From NCBI RefSeq assembly GCF_014649035.1, contig NZ_BMSG01000019.1, forward strand, positions 62,001 to 126,000: a stretch of DNA of 64,000 bases, read 5' to 3'. The stretch is from Streptomyces sindenensis (GTDB taxonomy: Bacteria; Actinomycetota; Actinomycetes; Streptomycetales; Streptomycetaceae). A model generated the notes under the pieces. That model was not told where the DNA came from and searched no databases. It was given only the letters and a program-made list of their open reading frames with translations. This document shows positions 1 through 7,830 of this stretch, piece after piece (the first letter of the stretch is position 1; each line of letters opens with the position of its first letter). Made by a program: the position numbers and the translations under genes.

Positions 1-1
1 T

Positions 2-589
2 GCCTGGGCCGGCCGCCGGGACAACGCGGTGGAACGGATGACCGCAGCGCGCACCTACGCCCGCCGCGGCCCCGCCTCAGCCGAGTTGCTCGCATGGTTG
101 GACGCGGTCGAGGCCGAGTGCGAAACCCGGTGCGGGAACACGAAGACGGCCCTGCACCTCATCGGGCACGGCGAGGACGTACTGGCCGCGGGTGGTGAGC
201 ATGAGTCGCCGGCGTGGCTGGACTGGTTCAGCCCGGTCCGCCTGGCCGCGTTCAAGGGGAACACTCAGCTGAAGGCCGGGCACCTCCCCCAGGCCCGCGC
301 CACGCTCCAGGGTGTCCTCGACGCTCTGCCCGCGGTGGAGGAAAAGCAGCGGTCCGTGATGCTCGGCGACCTCGCCGCGGTCGAGGTGGCCGCGGGGAAC
401 CCGGAGGCGGCCTGCCGGTACGCGTGCGAGGCCCTCGATCAGCTGGAGGTCACCTGGTACGCGACGGGGATGGACCGGGTGCGGGACGTGCGGCGGGCGT
501 TGGCCCCGCACCAGCATCAGCAGTGTGTGCGGGACCTCGATGAGCGTCTGTACGGGTGGTCGACGACCGTCAGTGCTCTCGCTCGTTGA
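2..589 (+). CDS. C-terminal part of a TPR-containing transcriptional regulator (5' end outside window)
   Basis: The frame is open from the left edge, so this is the last 195 residues of a longer protein. The visible part is an all-helical, Ala/Leu/Glu-rich array with TPR-like spacing and no DNA-binding domain. In Streptomyces such a C-terminus usually belongs to large XRE-type regulators with an N-terminal helix-turn-helix, and these often sit beside a HAD hydrolase, as here. The stop lies inside the 3' end of the convergent HAD pseudogene, with about 20 bp of overlap. The DNA-binding part and the target are not visible, so the regulator call is inference from family architecture and context. 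Confidence 0.6.
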   Translation, partial: AWAGRRDNAVERMTAARTYARRGPASAELLAWLDAVEAECETRCGNTKTALHLIGHGEDVLAAGGEHESPAWLDWFSPVRLAAFKGNTQLKAGHLPQARATLQGVLDALPAVEEKQRSVMLGDLAAVEVAAGNPEAACRYACEALDQLEVTWYATGMDRVRDVRRALAPHQHQQCVRDLDERLYGWSTTVSALAR

Positions 590-1207
590 ACCTGGCGATG
601 AGCGGGGACAGTTCGAGGAGGCTCTCCACCCGGAAGGTGGGGAGCTTCTCCGCTTCTTCTGTGTGCCACTGGATGGTGGCCCACGGCCCGCGATGGATGA
701 GCGCGGTGTGCATGCCTGCGGCGGCGCCGGGCCGGAGGTCGTTGTCGACGCGGTCGCCGACGTAGAGGATCTCGTCGGGTTCGGCGGGGACGACGGCGGC
801 GACGCGGTGGAAGAACTCGGGGTCTGGCTTGGAGGCGCCCCAATCGTCGGAGGTGCCGATGAGGTCGACGTCGGTGGCGAACAGGTCGCGGAGGATCCCG
901 CCGGCGCGCACCGTCTGGTTGCCTGCGATGCCGAGCCAGAGTCCGTCGGCGCGGAGGGCCTTCAGGGAGTCCCGGACGTCGGGGTAGAGGTCGGTTTCGT
1001 CGAAGTGCTCGGGCTGTCCGGCTGCGGCGCGGGCGTCGCGTTCGGCGTAGAGGTCGAAGCCGGGTAGTCCTTGCCCTGCGCGATGGTGGCACCGAACTGG
1101 GCGGCGAACGTATGCCTCGGGACGCCGAGCCAGTCGGCCCAGGTGCCGTATTCCCGGGTTTCGTCTACGAGGCATTCTCCGACGTCGAACACGACTGCAC
1201 GAATCAT
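570..1207 (-). pseudogene. HAD-family hydrolase, frameshifted
   Basis: The N-terminal piece (from the ATG at 1205-1207) has the HAD motif I FDVGE and reads well until about codon 48 (AQGKDYP). The rest continues in another reverse frame from GFDLYAERD, through SKPDPEFF (motif III region) and YVGDRVDNDL (motif IV), to the stop at 570. The two halves meet in the run of C/G at about 1060-1065, where restoring a single G would rejoin the frames. The family consists of phosphatases or phosphoglycolate-phosphatase-like enzymes acting on small phosphorylated substrates. This is either a genuine one-base deletion or a sequencing error in a homopolymer. Motif I itself is odd, with E replacing the usual second Asp. 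Confidence 0.75.
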
Positions 1208-1268
1208 GTGGGCATCCTACGAGCTGCGGGCAGGGCTGATTGTCCCACCCGAGCCGTAGACTGCGGGC

Positions 1269-1445
1269 ATGCCCACTTCTCCCGCCCAGCCGCCGCATGC
1301 CCGGTCGCTGAGTGCTGTGAACGAGGAGATTCGGGGCCTGTTGGAGGCGGGGGGTTTGGTGTCGCCGGAGGGGCGCCGCCGGTATGAGGAGCTTCTGGTG
1401 GAGTGGGCTGCGGCGGTGCGCGGCGACGTGACTGAGGCGGCTTGA
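1269..1445 (+). CDS. Small hypothetical protein (58 aa)
   Basis: This short frame starts at an ATG and encodes a charged, helical 58-residue protein (AVNEEIRGLLEAGG, then RRRYEELLVEWAA). It has the third-position GC bias of a real Streptomyces gene. It is divergent from the HAD pseudogene with about 60 bp between the starts and is followed by a hairpin at 1571-1597. I do not recognise a family. Similar tiny helical proteins are common beside regulator/HAD pairs in Streptomyces. The function is unknown. Confidence 0.55.
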   Translation: MPTSPAQPPHARSLSAVNEEIRGLLEAGGLVSPEGRRRYEELLVEWAAAVRGDVTEAA

Positions 1446-1570
1446 TCGCGTTCGCGGTACTGCGGAAGTGATGCGCTGACCTGCCCGCTTCCCTCGCCTT
1501 GCAGATGACCGCAAACCGACAAGCATTTTCACCTTCGAGGGTCCTCGAAAGTGATGCCGGAACGCACGAA

Positions 1571-1597
1571 CGCCCGCCCCCACGTGGAGGGCGGGCG
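1571..1597. terminator. Hairpin, candidate terminator
   Basis: A 9-bp perfect GC-rich inverted repeat (1571-1579 with 1589-1597) encloses a 9-nt loop. It lies in a 370-base stretch (1446-1816) with no other convincing gene, downstream of the 58-aa ORF. There is no T-tract, as is usual for Streptomyces terminators. Confidence 0.5.
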
Positions 1598-1816
1598 TAA
1601 GGCTGGACGTTGCCGGGGCTGGTCCCGTTCGGTGGACGTCCCCCTGTTGGGGCACCTTGCGGGTCCGGCTTCCGGCAGACGCGGCCCGCCCGGCTATGAG
1701 CCGACAGGTTCTCGGGTGCCACGGTTTCCCAGAAGCAGACGAGCAGGCCGTGACCAGCATGGCAGACGGCTCATTGTCGGTGCCGCCGTTTAGGCTTCCG
1801 GGCGTGGATAGACCGA

Positions 1817-2005
1817 GTGATGATGATTCAGGCGTACCGCGATGTCGAGGCGGCGAAGGCGGAAGCGCTGAGTAAGCCGTACACCCGTGATGGCTGGGCG
1901 CCGCGGTTGGAGGCGGCGGAAACCTTCCAGCGGAAGGCTGGGGGTGGGGCGGTCGAGCAGGCCGTGAAGCGCATCGTGCTTCACCCCGAACTCGATAAGC
2001 AGTAG
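1817..2005 (+). CDS. Small hypothetical protein (62 aa)
   Basis: A 62-codon frame begins with GTG-ATG-ATG and has plausible helical content (YRDVEAAKAEALSKPYT, then VEQAVKRIVLHPELDKQ). There is no clear ribosome binding site. A perfect 11-bp terminator hairpin 15 bp after the stop supports transcription ending here. I recognise no family. It may be a small accessory-region protein or a chance frame. Confidence 0.4.
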   Translation: MMMIQAYRDVEAAKAEALSKPYTRDGWAPRLEAAETFQRKAGGGAVEQAVKRIVLHPELDKQ

Positions 2006-2019
2006 CCCTGGACGCAGCC

Positions 2020-2054
2020 CCGCCCCCGCCCTGGGAGCAGTCAGGCGGGGGCGG
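2020..2054 (+). terminator. Terminator hairpin after the 62-aa ORF
   Basis: An 11-bp perfect stem (2020-2030 with 2044-2054) and a 13-nt loop lie directly after the stop at 2005. Bases 2055-2259 beyond it show nothing that I can support. Confidence 0.6.
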
Positions 2055-2259
2055 TGAGCAATCCCCTGTTTCGCGGGCCCAAAAGCCCTGAAGGTTGATG
2101 TGACAAGCCTACGACCGGGCACTGACAATCCGTGCTCGATCAGCCCCGGCGTGGCGAAGCGACCTTGTTGCGGACTTGCGCAAAATGGTGCCCCCGTCGA
2201 CGGGGGCAATGCCAGTGTGACAGGGCAGGCGCGGGCAGGGTGGGCGATACGCTGACACG

Positions 2260-2296
2260 GCGACGCCCCGGCCAGGATCAGTGGCCGGGGCGTCGC
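2260..2296 (-). terminator. Terminator hairpin of the antitoxin-like operon
   Basis: A 15-bp perfect stem (2260-2274 with 2282-2296) with a 7-nt loop sits 10 bp beyond the stop of the leftward 113-aa membrane protein gene. The stem is perfect, so it could stop transcription from either side. Its position marks the end of the 3231-2307 operon. Confidence 0.75.
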
Positions 2297-2306
2297 GCTG
2301 TGCGGA

Positions 2307-2648
2307 CTACCCGCGATCCGAGTCGTACCCCCACCGGGCGCGGCCGTCCTTGCCCATGAAGCACTCCGCAGGGCGGCCACCACCGGCGACACCGAGAGAA
2401 CCGACCGGCGAGCAGGCGTACCCGAACTGGACACCCTCCTGATTGTTGCCTTCCGCCGGGGATTCCTCGGCGGGAGTCACGGGCTCGCCAGTCGTCTCCA
2501 GCGGAGCGGGCCTGGGTGTCGGCTCATCCGAACTCTCGCCGCCGTCATCCATCACGAGGACGACGAAGACCACCACGAGGCCAAGCCCCACGAACAGCCC
2601 TACGGCCACCTTGACGAGCCACAGCAGCAGGGCGAGGAGAGTCCTCAC
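2307..2648 (-). CDS. Small membrane-anchored protein with conserved-looking C-terminal Cys motif
   Basis: This 113-residue protein has one strong N-terminal membrane helix (about residues 4-33, Leu/Val/Phe only). A Pro/Glu/Ser-rich linker follows, then a compact C-terminal segment with two cysteines (GYACSPVG and RPAECFMG) ending in DGRARWGYDSDRG. The tail resembles an end motif seen on unrelated Streptomyces surface or secreted proteins, although I cannot name the family. The GTG start overlaps the preceding stop as GTGA, so it is the last gene of a three-gene operon behind a Phd-like antitoxin. It could be a membrane effector or simply a neighbour. Confidence 0.65.
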   Translation of the reverse strand: MRTLLALLLWLVKVAVGLFVGLGLVVVFVVLVMDDGGESSDEPTPRPAPLETTGEPVTPAEESPAEGNNQEGVQFGYACSPVGSLGVAGGGRPAECFMGKDGRARWGYDSDRG

Positions 2649-2872
2649 TGCTCGGGCGCAAGTCGGTAGGTGGCGCTGTCGGGGTCGACCTTCACGATGA
2701 AGCCTGCCTTCGTTAGATCGCGCAGCGCCTGACGGGCCCGCTTCTCCTGCGCCCGCAGGTCTCCGTCACCAAGCCCAGCGTCACGCAGAGCGGTCACGGA
2801 ACGGCGGGTATCCCACGTGCCACCAAGGGCACGGATGGCCTTCTCCAGGGCTTGGGCTGCCTGTGAGGGCAT
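2645..2872 (-). CDS. Small winged-helix-like protein (75 aa)
   Basis: The protein starts at the ATG at 2870-2872 behind a good AAGGAG site. It is helical with a basic middle (RAQEKRARQALRDLTKAGF) and a short beta hairpin at the end (FIVKVDPDSATYRL), which is the layout of a small winged helix. It lies 2 bp after the antitoxin-like gene and overlaps the next gene by four bases, so the three are translationally coupled. DNA binding is plausible from the fold pattern only. Confidence 0.6.
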   Translation of the reverse strand: MPSQAAQALEKAIRALGGTWDTRRSVTALRDAGLGDGDLRAQEKRARQALRDLTKAGFIVKVDPDSATYRLAPEQ

Positions 2873-2874
2873 GG

Positions 2875-3231
2875 TCAGCTCTCCTTGGCATGCTCGTCGG
2901 CGAGTACGTTGACGGCGGGTGCCTCGTCGGGGCGAATGTCCCACTGGACGTTCACAACGTCCCAGAAGTTCTCGTTGCCGTCTGCGGTTTCCACGAGGAT
3001 GGACTCCCCGACGCGAGGGACGCTGGGGAAGGTGTAGCTGACGGCTTCCTGGTCGCCGAGGTACAGCCAGACCTGGACTCCGGCGAGAGGCTTAATGGCT
3101 GCGACGGGGCCGATAGCGGCAACGGAACGTCCGTGTCGGGTGAGTTTGATGACTTGGCCAGTGGAGCGTGCGTGGTCGGCGATGTCGCCCAGCTGGGCTC
3201 GCGCGGCTTCGATGCCGTAGGACTTCTCCAT
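2875..3231 (-). CDS. Phd/YefM-type antitoxin-like protein with C-terminal extension
   Basis: The first 50 residues match the prevent-host-death (Phd/YefM) pattern: SYGIEAARAQLGDIADHA, then VIKLTRHGRSVAAIGPV. These proteins bind DNA as dimers, repress their own promoter and neutralise a partner toxin through the C-terminus. Here the C-terminus is about 65 residues long, rich in Trp, Val and acidic residues, and unlike the usual short toxin-binding tail. No RelE, Doc or PIN toxin follows. A perfect 9-bp inverted repeat ends five bases before the ATG, as expected for autoregulation. The ATG at 3229-3231 is preferred over an upstream in-frame start. Confidence 0.75.
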   Translation of the reverse strand: MEKSYGIEAARAQLGDIADHARSTGQVIKLTRHGRSVAAIGPVAAIKPLAGVQVWLYLGDQEAVSYTFPSVPRVGESILVETADGNENFWDVVNVQWDIRPDEAPAVNVLADEHAKES

Positions 3232-3235
3232 GAGC

Positions 3236-3258
3236 AAACCTTAAGCCTCTTAAGGTTT
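3236..3258 (-). promoter_or_regulatory. Perfect inverted-repeat operator of the antitoxin-like gene
   Basis: AAACCTTAA, five bases, TTAAGGTTT forms a perfect palindrome whose near edge is five bases from the antitoxin ATG and whose far edge is 12 bases from the ligase pseudogene start. It is AT-rich in a GC-rich region. This is the typical position and symmetry of a Phd-family self-operator, so binding by the adjacent gene product is a strong inference. Confidence 0.7.
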
Positions 3259-3270
3259 AAGGGCAAGCGC

Positions 3271-4200
3271 ATGATGCCGCCTGGGCTAGCCCGCCGCGCG
3301 GCCACCACCGCCCCGGCGCAGGATCGGACCGTGGAGTACCCCATCCCACCAGCCCTCGCCCAAACCGCCCCCACCATCCCCCACGGGCCGGACTGGTGGT
3401 ACGAGCCCAAATTCGACGGGCACCGCACCATTCTCCGGCGCACCGACGACACCGTGATCCTCTACGCCCGATCCGGCAGGGTCGTCACCAGCCACTGGAT
3501 GGACCTCGCCGTCGCCGGGATGGCCCTGCCGCCCGGCACCACGCTCGACGGAGAAGCCGTCATCTGACGCGACGGCAAAGTCGACTTCGCCGCAGCCCAA
3601 TCACGGGCCGCATCCAACATCACCCGGGCACGAGCACTCGCCGCACAACACCCCGCGTCCTACGCCGTGTGGGACATCCTCGAACACCCCGAACGCGGGC
3701 AGGTCACCTCACTCCCCTACACGGAGCGACGACAGCTCCTCGTCGACCTCATCGGCGACCTCGGGCCACCCATCCAAGCCGTGCCCACCACCGACGACCG
3801 AGACGTCGCCATCGCCTGGTACGACGGGCTCCAGGAACAAGGGATCGAGGGCATCGTGGCCAAGAAGGGGACGGCCCCGTACCCGCTCGGCCACCGAAAC
3901 TGGACCAAGGTCCGGCACGGTGACACCGAAGACGCGCTCGTCGTCGGCTACCTCGGACCCCGGCGCCGGCCCCACCGGCTCGCACTCGCCATCGGCGACG
4001 AAGGCGGACCCATCCGGCTGTCCGCACGACTCGACCCCGTACTCGCCGGCAGGATCGGCGAAGCGCTCACCGCGGCCGAGACGGTCGGGGAACGGCGGGC
4101 CGAAGGGGAGGCATACACCCGGGTCGAGGCCGGCCTCGTCGTCGAAGTCCTCGCCGGCTCCGGCAGGCACGGGACACTCACCGTCACCCGCATGCGGTAG
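3271..4200 (+). pseudogene. ATP-dependent DNA ligase (LigD-like ligase domain), interrupted by an in-frame TGA
   Basis: The frame carries the ligase nucleotidyl-transfer motif EPKFDGHR, with the Lys that takes AMP, and LDGEAVI. It meets TGA at 3565-3567 and then continues in the same frame with RDGKVDF, the EGIVAKKG motif, NWTKVR, and an OB-fold end to the stop at 4200. In intact relatives the interrupted codon is a Trp (AVIW-RDG), so one TGG to TGA change explains it. The family seals nicks, often in non-homologous end joining. The 309-codon length is right for the ligase domain alone. Restart downstream of the stop would give a protein without the active-site Lys, hence inactive. Confidence 0.85.
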
Positions 4201-4421
4201 CAGGGCAGCCGCTTGGCCTCCCGTGGGGAGCCGGGAGGAGCGGCAGGCCCCGCCCGCGACGGGGGGACGCGGGCAGAGCCTGAGGATGGAAACCTCGCCC
4301 TGGCAGGAGGGGTCTCACACAGGCAACGATGCACCCGTTTCGGCCACAGGGGTAGAGGTGTGACCGGAAACGGTTGATCAGGTCTACGGCCGACTAGGTC
4401 CTGCGCGGCTAGCGTCTCCCC

Positions 4422-4859
4422 ATGGAAAACACGTGGGCAAACCGTGACCTTCCCGTTCTGAACGCAATGGTCCAGTACCTCGACGATGCCGCGGGCGCCT
4501 CAATGCCTGAGCTCCGGGACATCGCGCAGATCACCGAGCTGGAAGTCATCGAAGTCGGCAAGGCTGCGCTGGCACTGGAGAGCGACGGCCTGATCGAGCT
4601 CGGCAAGACGGGAGGCGGCCAGGGAGGCTGGTACGTACAGCGGGTGGCTGGCAAAGCGCGCCGCCTAGTCGGCCAGTGGCCCAACGCTGAGCAGTTCGTC
4701 GACGAGGTGGCCCAGCGCCTCCAGGCCGCAGCCGATGAGGAACCCGACGCCGAGCGCCGTGGCCGGCTCCGTGAGCTTGCAAGCTCGGCGGGAGACGTGG
4801 CCAGGGGCGTCTTCGTTGATGTCACCGCGTCAGTGATCTCACGGCAAATGGGGGCCTAG
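4422..4859 (+). CDS. Hypothetical protein with N-terminal winged-helix pattern (145 aa)
   Basis: Residues 1-75 have the helix-helix-helix-strand pattern of a small winged helix (PVLNAMVQYLDDA, then ESDGLIELGKTGG). The second half is a helical, acidic region (EQFVDEVAQRLQAAADEEP). A TAGCGT hexamer lies 6 bases before the ATG, which suggests a leaderless transcript, and there is no ribosome binding site. A perfect terminator follows the stop. I recognise no named family; similar proteins occur in Streptomyces accessory regions. Confidence 0.6.
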   Translation: MENTWANRDLPVLNAMVQYLDDAAGASMPELRDIAQITELEVIEVGKAALALESDGLIELGKTGGGQGGWYVQRVAGKARRLVGQWPNAEQFVDEVAQRLQAAADEEPDAERRGRLRELASSAGDVARGVFVDVTASVISRQMGA

Positions 4860-4861
4860 TG

Positions 4862-4888
4862 GGTGCTCGCCCTTGCCGGGCGAGCACC
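4862..4888. terminator. Bidirectional terminator hairpin
   Basis: An 11-bp perfect stem (4862-4872 with 4878-4888) and a 5-nt loop lie between the convergent 145-aa (+) and 112-aa (-) genes and can serve both. Confidence 0.75.
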
Positions 4889-4892
4889 AGCG

Positions 4893-5231
4893 CTAACGAA
4901 GGCCTCGACGGTGCGCTTCTCGACGTACCCAGGCAGCATGACTTCCTGCTGCGGCCGCTCGTTCCCGCCCCTCCCCGACCAAGTGGCCCGGGATCGGGCG
5001 CGGATCGCCGTTCGGTTCCAGCAGGAGGTCCGCCTTCCAGGTGAGCGGCAGGATGTCGGCGCCGAAGTAGCAGTCATTCCAGCCGATGCTGTGCCCGGAC
5101 GGCGGGCAGGATCGGTCGGCGTGCGCTGTGGCGATGAGGTGGTGGGCTTCCTCGCCGCCGAGGTCCGTTTCATGCGGCTCGTCGAGATAGCGCGAGATGA
5201 ACTTGGCGGCGTTGACGCGGCCTATGGGCAT
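4893..5231 (-). CDS. Hypothetical protein (112 aa)
   Basis: The start at 5229-5231 is chosen because a TTGGAGGACT ribosome binding site precedes it. The protein contains MPIGRVNAAKFISRYLDEP, a WNDCYFGADILPLTW core and a basic C-terminus (RREAHRRGLR). I recognise no domain. It lies downstream of the integrase operon in the same direction with a gap of about 105 bases, and ends at a perfect terminator. It is probably an accessory gene of the integrated element. Confidence 0.5.
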   Translation of the reverse strand: MPIGRVNAAKFISRYLDEPHETDLGGEEAHHLIATAHADRSCPPSGHSIGWNDCYFGADILPLTWKADLLLEPNGDPRPIPGHLVGEGRERAAAAGSHAAWVRREAHRRGLR

Positions 5232-5338
5232 GAGTCCTCCAAGACTCACTGCGGTCATGCCTCGACCGCTGTAGGCCCCGCGCCCGCTTCGACGGTAGCG
5301 GATGGATTGCGGCTTGTCCGGGCTGCCCTCCCCCGGCC

Positions 5339-6004
5339 TCACAGCCCGAGGGAGAAAGGTTCGATCCCTGCTGGCAGTGGCCGAGTTCCCGCGGCTTTCC
5401 CGATGCGGGCCAAATCGAGCAGCAGACAGATTTCGTCGTCCTCGTAGGCCCACCGCGCGACTGCACCTTCCACTGCTAGGTGCATGAGTGTCCGGCTTGG
5501 CAGCGTGTAGCCGACTTCTAGCGGTACGCGCCACGGTCGGACCTCGAAGGGTGCATGCAAGGAACCGTGGATGCCCTGCTGGTGGAGCGTGCGGACGCCG
5601 AGCGCACGCCAAAAGTTGACGGGCTGATCCCACCAAAGTGTGCCGTCGCTGTCTGCCCCGTTCTGCGACATGTCCAGGTTGACGTGGAATGGGGCGTCGA
5701 GGTTCCGTAGCCGTGCCGCGTTTCCGTGTCGATCTGCGTCCGGGCCGGGCGTATCCCCAATCGGGATACGCCGGCGGACGAGGCGGCCGTAAGTCAGGCC
5801 GTCGAGAACGTCCATGAGGGCGGCGATCTGGTGCGCCGGCCAGTAGGCGGGGTCTCGCTGCGTCTGTCCTACCCATCCGATGAGCTGGCGGTTGTATACG
5901 CCTTCGTGTATTGAGGCGGACATCTTGGCCAGCATCGATGCGCTCTCGGGGTCTGCTCGGCGCTCTTCAAGCAGTACCTGCGCAGCATCCTCGTGAACGG
6001 TCAC
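5339..6004 (-). CDS. Hypothetical protein encoded directly after the integrase (221 aa)
   Basis: The ATG overlaps the integrase stop by four bases (ATGA), so the two are translationally coupled. The sequence mixes helical stretches (SMLAKMSASIHEGVYNRQL) with Trp-rich segments (DGTLWWDQPVNFWRALG) and a final acidic helix (YEDDEICLLLDLARIGKAA). No membrane segment, signal peptide or known motif is visible. Coupling to an integrase suggests a role in the mobile element, for example excision control or cargo, but that is context only. Confidence 0.55.
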   Translation of the reverse strand: MTVHEDAAQVLLEERRADPESASMLAKMSASIHEGVYNRQLIGWVGQTQRDPAYWPAHQIAALMDVLDGLTYGRLVRRRIPIGDTPGPDADRHGNAARLRNLDAPFHVNLDMSQNGADSDGTLWWDQPVNFWRALGVRTLHQQGIHGSLHAPFEVRPWRVPLEVGYTLPSRTLMHLAVEGAVARWAYEDDEICLLLDLARIGKAAGTRPLPAGIEPFSLGL

Positions 6005-7164
6005 TTCTCCTCCAGGCGGAAGCGGTCGGTGATGCCCGCGAAGAGCGCCTCGGCTGCGTCGACGTGCTTGGCGTTGCGCTGGCCCTTGTTGCGGCGTTTC
6101 CAGTAGCCGACGGTGGTGGCGGGGTTGTCATGGTCGGCGAAGGCTTGGACTTCGGCGAGGTCGACATGGTCGTCGAGCATGTGGGTGATGCGGCTGGCAC
6201 GGAGTACGTGCGGGGTGAGCTTCCGGCAGACCTTGCAGCGCGAGAAGGCGTGGCCCGGCTGGTCGACGGTCGGGCAGGTGAGGACGCGAGCCTTGCGACC
6301 GAGGCGGGTGAGGAGTCGGGCAATGTCGTGCCGGTCGAGGCGCTGGCCGGCCGCGTCGAGTAGGAGGGCATTCTCTGTGCCGTCTGCGGTTTCCGTGCGG
6401 CCTGCGGTGTGGGCGTCGAGGAGTTCGGCGACGGTGACAGGAAGCGGGAGGATGCGTTCCTTGTGTTCCTTGCGGGTGACGTCGAGATAAGAGCGACGTC
6501 CTCGTTCAATCCGGTCGGTGACGTCGGCGGCGCACATCTCGGAGACGCGGCCGGCGAGGGTGTAGAGGAGGAGAACGATGAGCGCGTCGAACTCGCTCTC
6601 TGCCGCCCGGACGACTGCCTGCACCTCGTCGACTTCCAGCACGGGGGTGCTGCGGGAAGTGTTGCCCTTGTCGACCTTGGGGCGGTCGTCTTGGGTGACG
6701 GGGTTCTTGGGGAGGTCGATCTTCTCGGCAGCGTAGGTGTGTAGTGAGGAGAGCGCGTTGAGGTAGCGGCTGATGGTGGTGGGCGGGGTGCCGCGCCCTT
6801 CCATGCGGAGCCGCCAGGCGCGGATGTGGTCGGCGGTGAAGCAGCCGACGGCGAACCGGTCGTGCCCCAACTCCTGGGCGTAGCCGCCCCAGATGCGGCG
6901 GATGTCGTCGACGTAGTTACGCTTGGTCTGGAGACTGCCGCGCCTCGTAGAGGACAGCCAGTCCAAGACCATGACGAAGGTGTCGGTTGTGACGGCTTCG
7001 GCGAGGAGTTCGGCGCGGGGCCGGTAGATGCGCTTCTGTCCCTGCCGGTCGACCTGGACCATGCCGAGGTCGTCGACGAGCTTGCGGCGGACTTCCTCGA
7101 AGAGGTCCGAGCCGGGCAGCGCGATCAACTGCCCGGATCGCTGAGCGATGGACTGCTCGGTCAC
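6001..7164 (-). CDS. Tyrosine-family site-specific integrase with a Cys-rich insertion
   Basis: The protein has 387 residues: an N-terminal SAM-like core-binding region (about 60-150, RNYVDDIRRIWGGYAQ) and a catalytic domain with R206 (LAGRVSEM), H319-xx-R322 (TPHVLRASRI), H345 (ADHDNPATT) and the nucleophile Y354 (VGYWKR). It should recombine attachment sites for integration and excision. C297, H305, C310 and C313 form a zinc-knuckle-like insertion just before the HxxR box, which is unusual. The GTG start overlaps the upstream stop (GTGA). The operon order is HAD-SAK protein, integrase, 221-aa protein. Confidence 0.9.
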   Translation of the reverse strand: MTEQSIAQRSGQLIALPGSDLFEEVRRKLVDDLGMVQVDRQGQKRIYRPRAELLAEAVTTDTFVMVLDWLSSTRRGSLQTKRNYVDDIRRIWGGYAQELGHDRFAVGCFTADHIRAWRLRMEGRGTPPTTISRYLNALSSLHTYAAEKIDLPKNPVTQDDRPKVDKGNTSRSTPVLEVDEVQAVVRAAESEFDALIVLLLYTLAGRVSEMCAADVTDRIERGRRSYLDVTRKEHKERILPLPVTVAELLDAHTAGRTETADGTENALLLDAAGQRLDRHDIARLLTRLGRKARVLTCPTVDQPGHAFSRCKVCRKLTPHVLRASRITHMLDDHVDLAEVQAFADHDNPATTVGYWKRRNKGQRNAKHVDAAEALFAGITDRFRLEEK

Positions 7165-7712
7165 GCGGCATCCTCTCGGAGTGACGCCGCCCATGTGGCG
7201 AGCGTGTCGAAGTCGTTGGGGAGCAGCCCGAGGCGCGGGTCGATGTGGTGGAGCAGCGCGGGCCCTTGGTGGTGGGTGGTGACGTACTCGCGGTCGAGGT
7301 CGGTGATGTCGTCGTCGATCCACGCGAAGGGCCGCCCGGCGGCGTACTCGACGATCGTGGCGGTCTTCCAGAAGACGCGGGGCTCGGACTTCCAGTACGG
7401 GCTGGCCGCGGGCTTCTCCTCGGGCCAGGTGATGACGGGGAGTTCGGGGAGGCCGAGGTGGGGGCCGATCCAGTCGTTGGCCTCGTGAGCCCAGGTGGTG
7501 GCCCAGACGAGGGTGTACGGCAGGGCGGTGAGCTGAGCCCCGTGGTCGTGGTTGAGCCAGACCCGCAACGGCTTCTGGTACGGCTGCTCCCAGCCCGTCG
7601 GGCGCATCCGGTGCGTGGTGTAGCCGTCAGGGCGACGGGAGGGCTTCGCCATCCACGGATTCAGTGGTCCGTCGACGTCGATCAAGAGCAGCGGAAGCGT
7701 GTTCTTGTCCAT
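7161..7712 (-). CDS. HAD-superfamily protein of the Swiss-Army-Knife type
   Basis: The N-terminus has the HAD nucleophile motif LLIDVDGPLNPW (D12, D14), then the Thr motif LVWATTWAHEA and the acidic motif AWIDDDI. At 183 residues this matches the compact HAD domain described for Swiss-Army-Knife RNA-repair proteins, which in actinobacteria often occurs alone. Phosphatase activity is likely; the substrate is unknown. It is the first gene of the integrase operon and is coupled to it by GTGA, which hints that it travels with the element. Confidence 0.75.
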   Translation of the reverse strand: MDKNTLPLLLIDVDGPLNPWMAKPSRRPDGYTTHRMRPTGWEQPYQKPLRVWLNHDHGAQLTALPYTLVWATTWAHEANDWIGPHLGLPELPVITWPEEKPAASPYWKSEPRVFWKTATIVEYAAGRPFAWIDDDITDLDREYVTTHHQGPALLHHIDPRLGLLPNDFDTLATWAASLREDAA

Positions 7713-7795
7713 GCCTCAGGGTACCGAATTGCTAGCCCATAAGGGAAAGTTATGCGCTAGTCCAGCTCGGATAGCCAGCGAAGATCGGGATGCGG

Positions 7796-7824
7796 CTGAC
7801 GGTGGCACACCTCGCCCGTACAGT
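7796..7824 (+). promoter_or_regulatory. Leaderless sigma-70-type promoter
   Basis: CTGACG (7796-7801), a 17-bp spacer and TACAGT (7819-7824) lie six bases before the ATG at 7831. No ribosome binding site fits in the remaining space, so the transcript should start at or next to the ATG. Confidence 0.65.
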
Positions 7825-7830
7825 GCCGCC

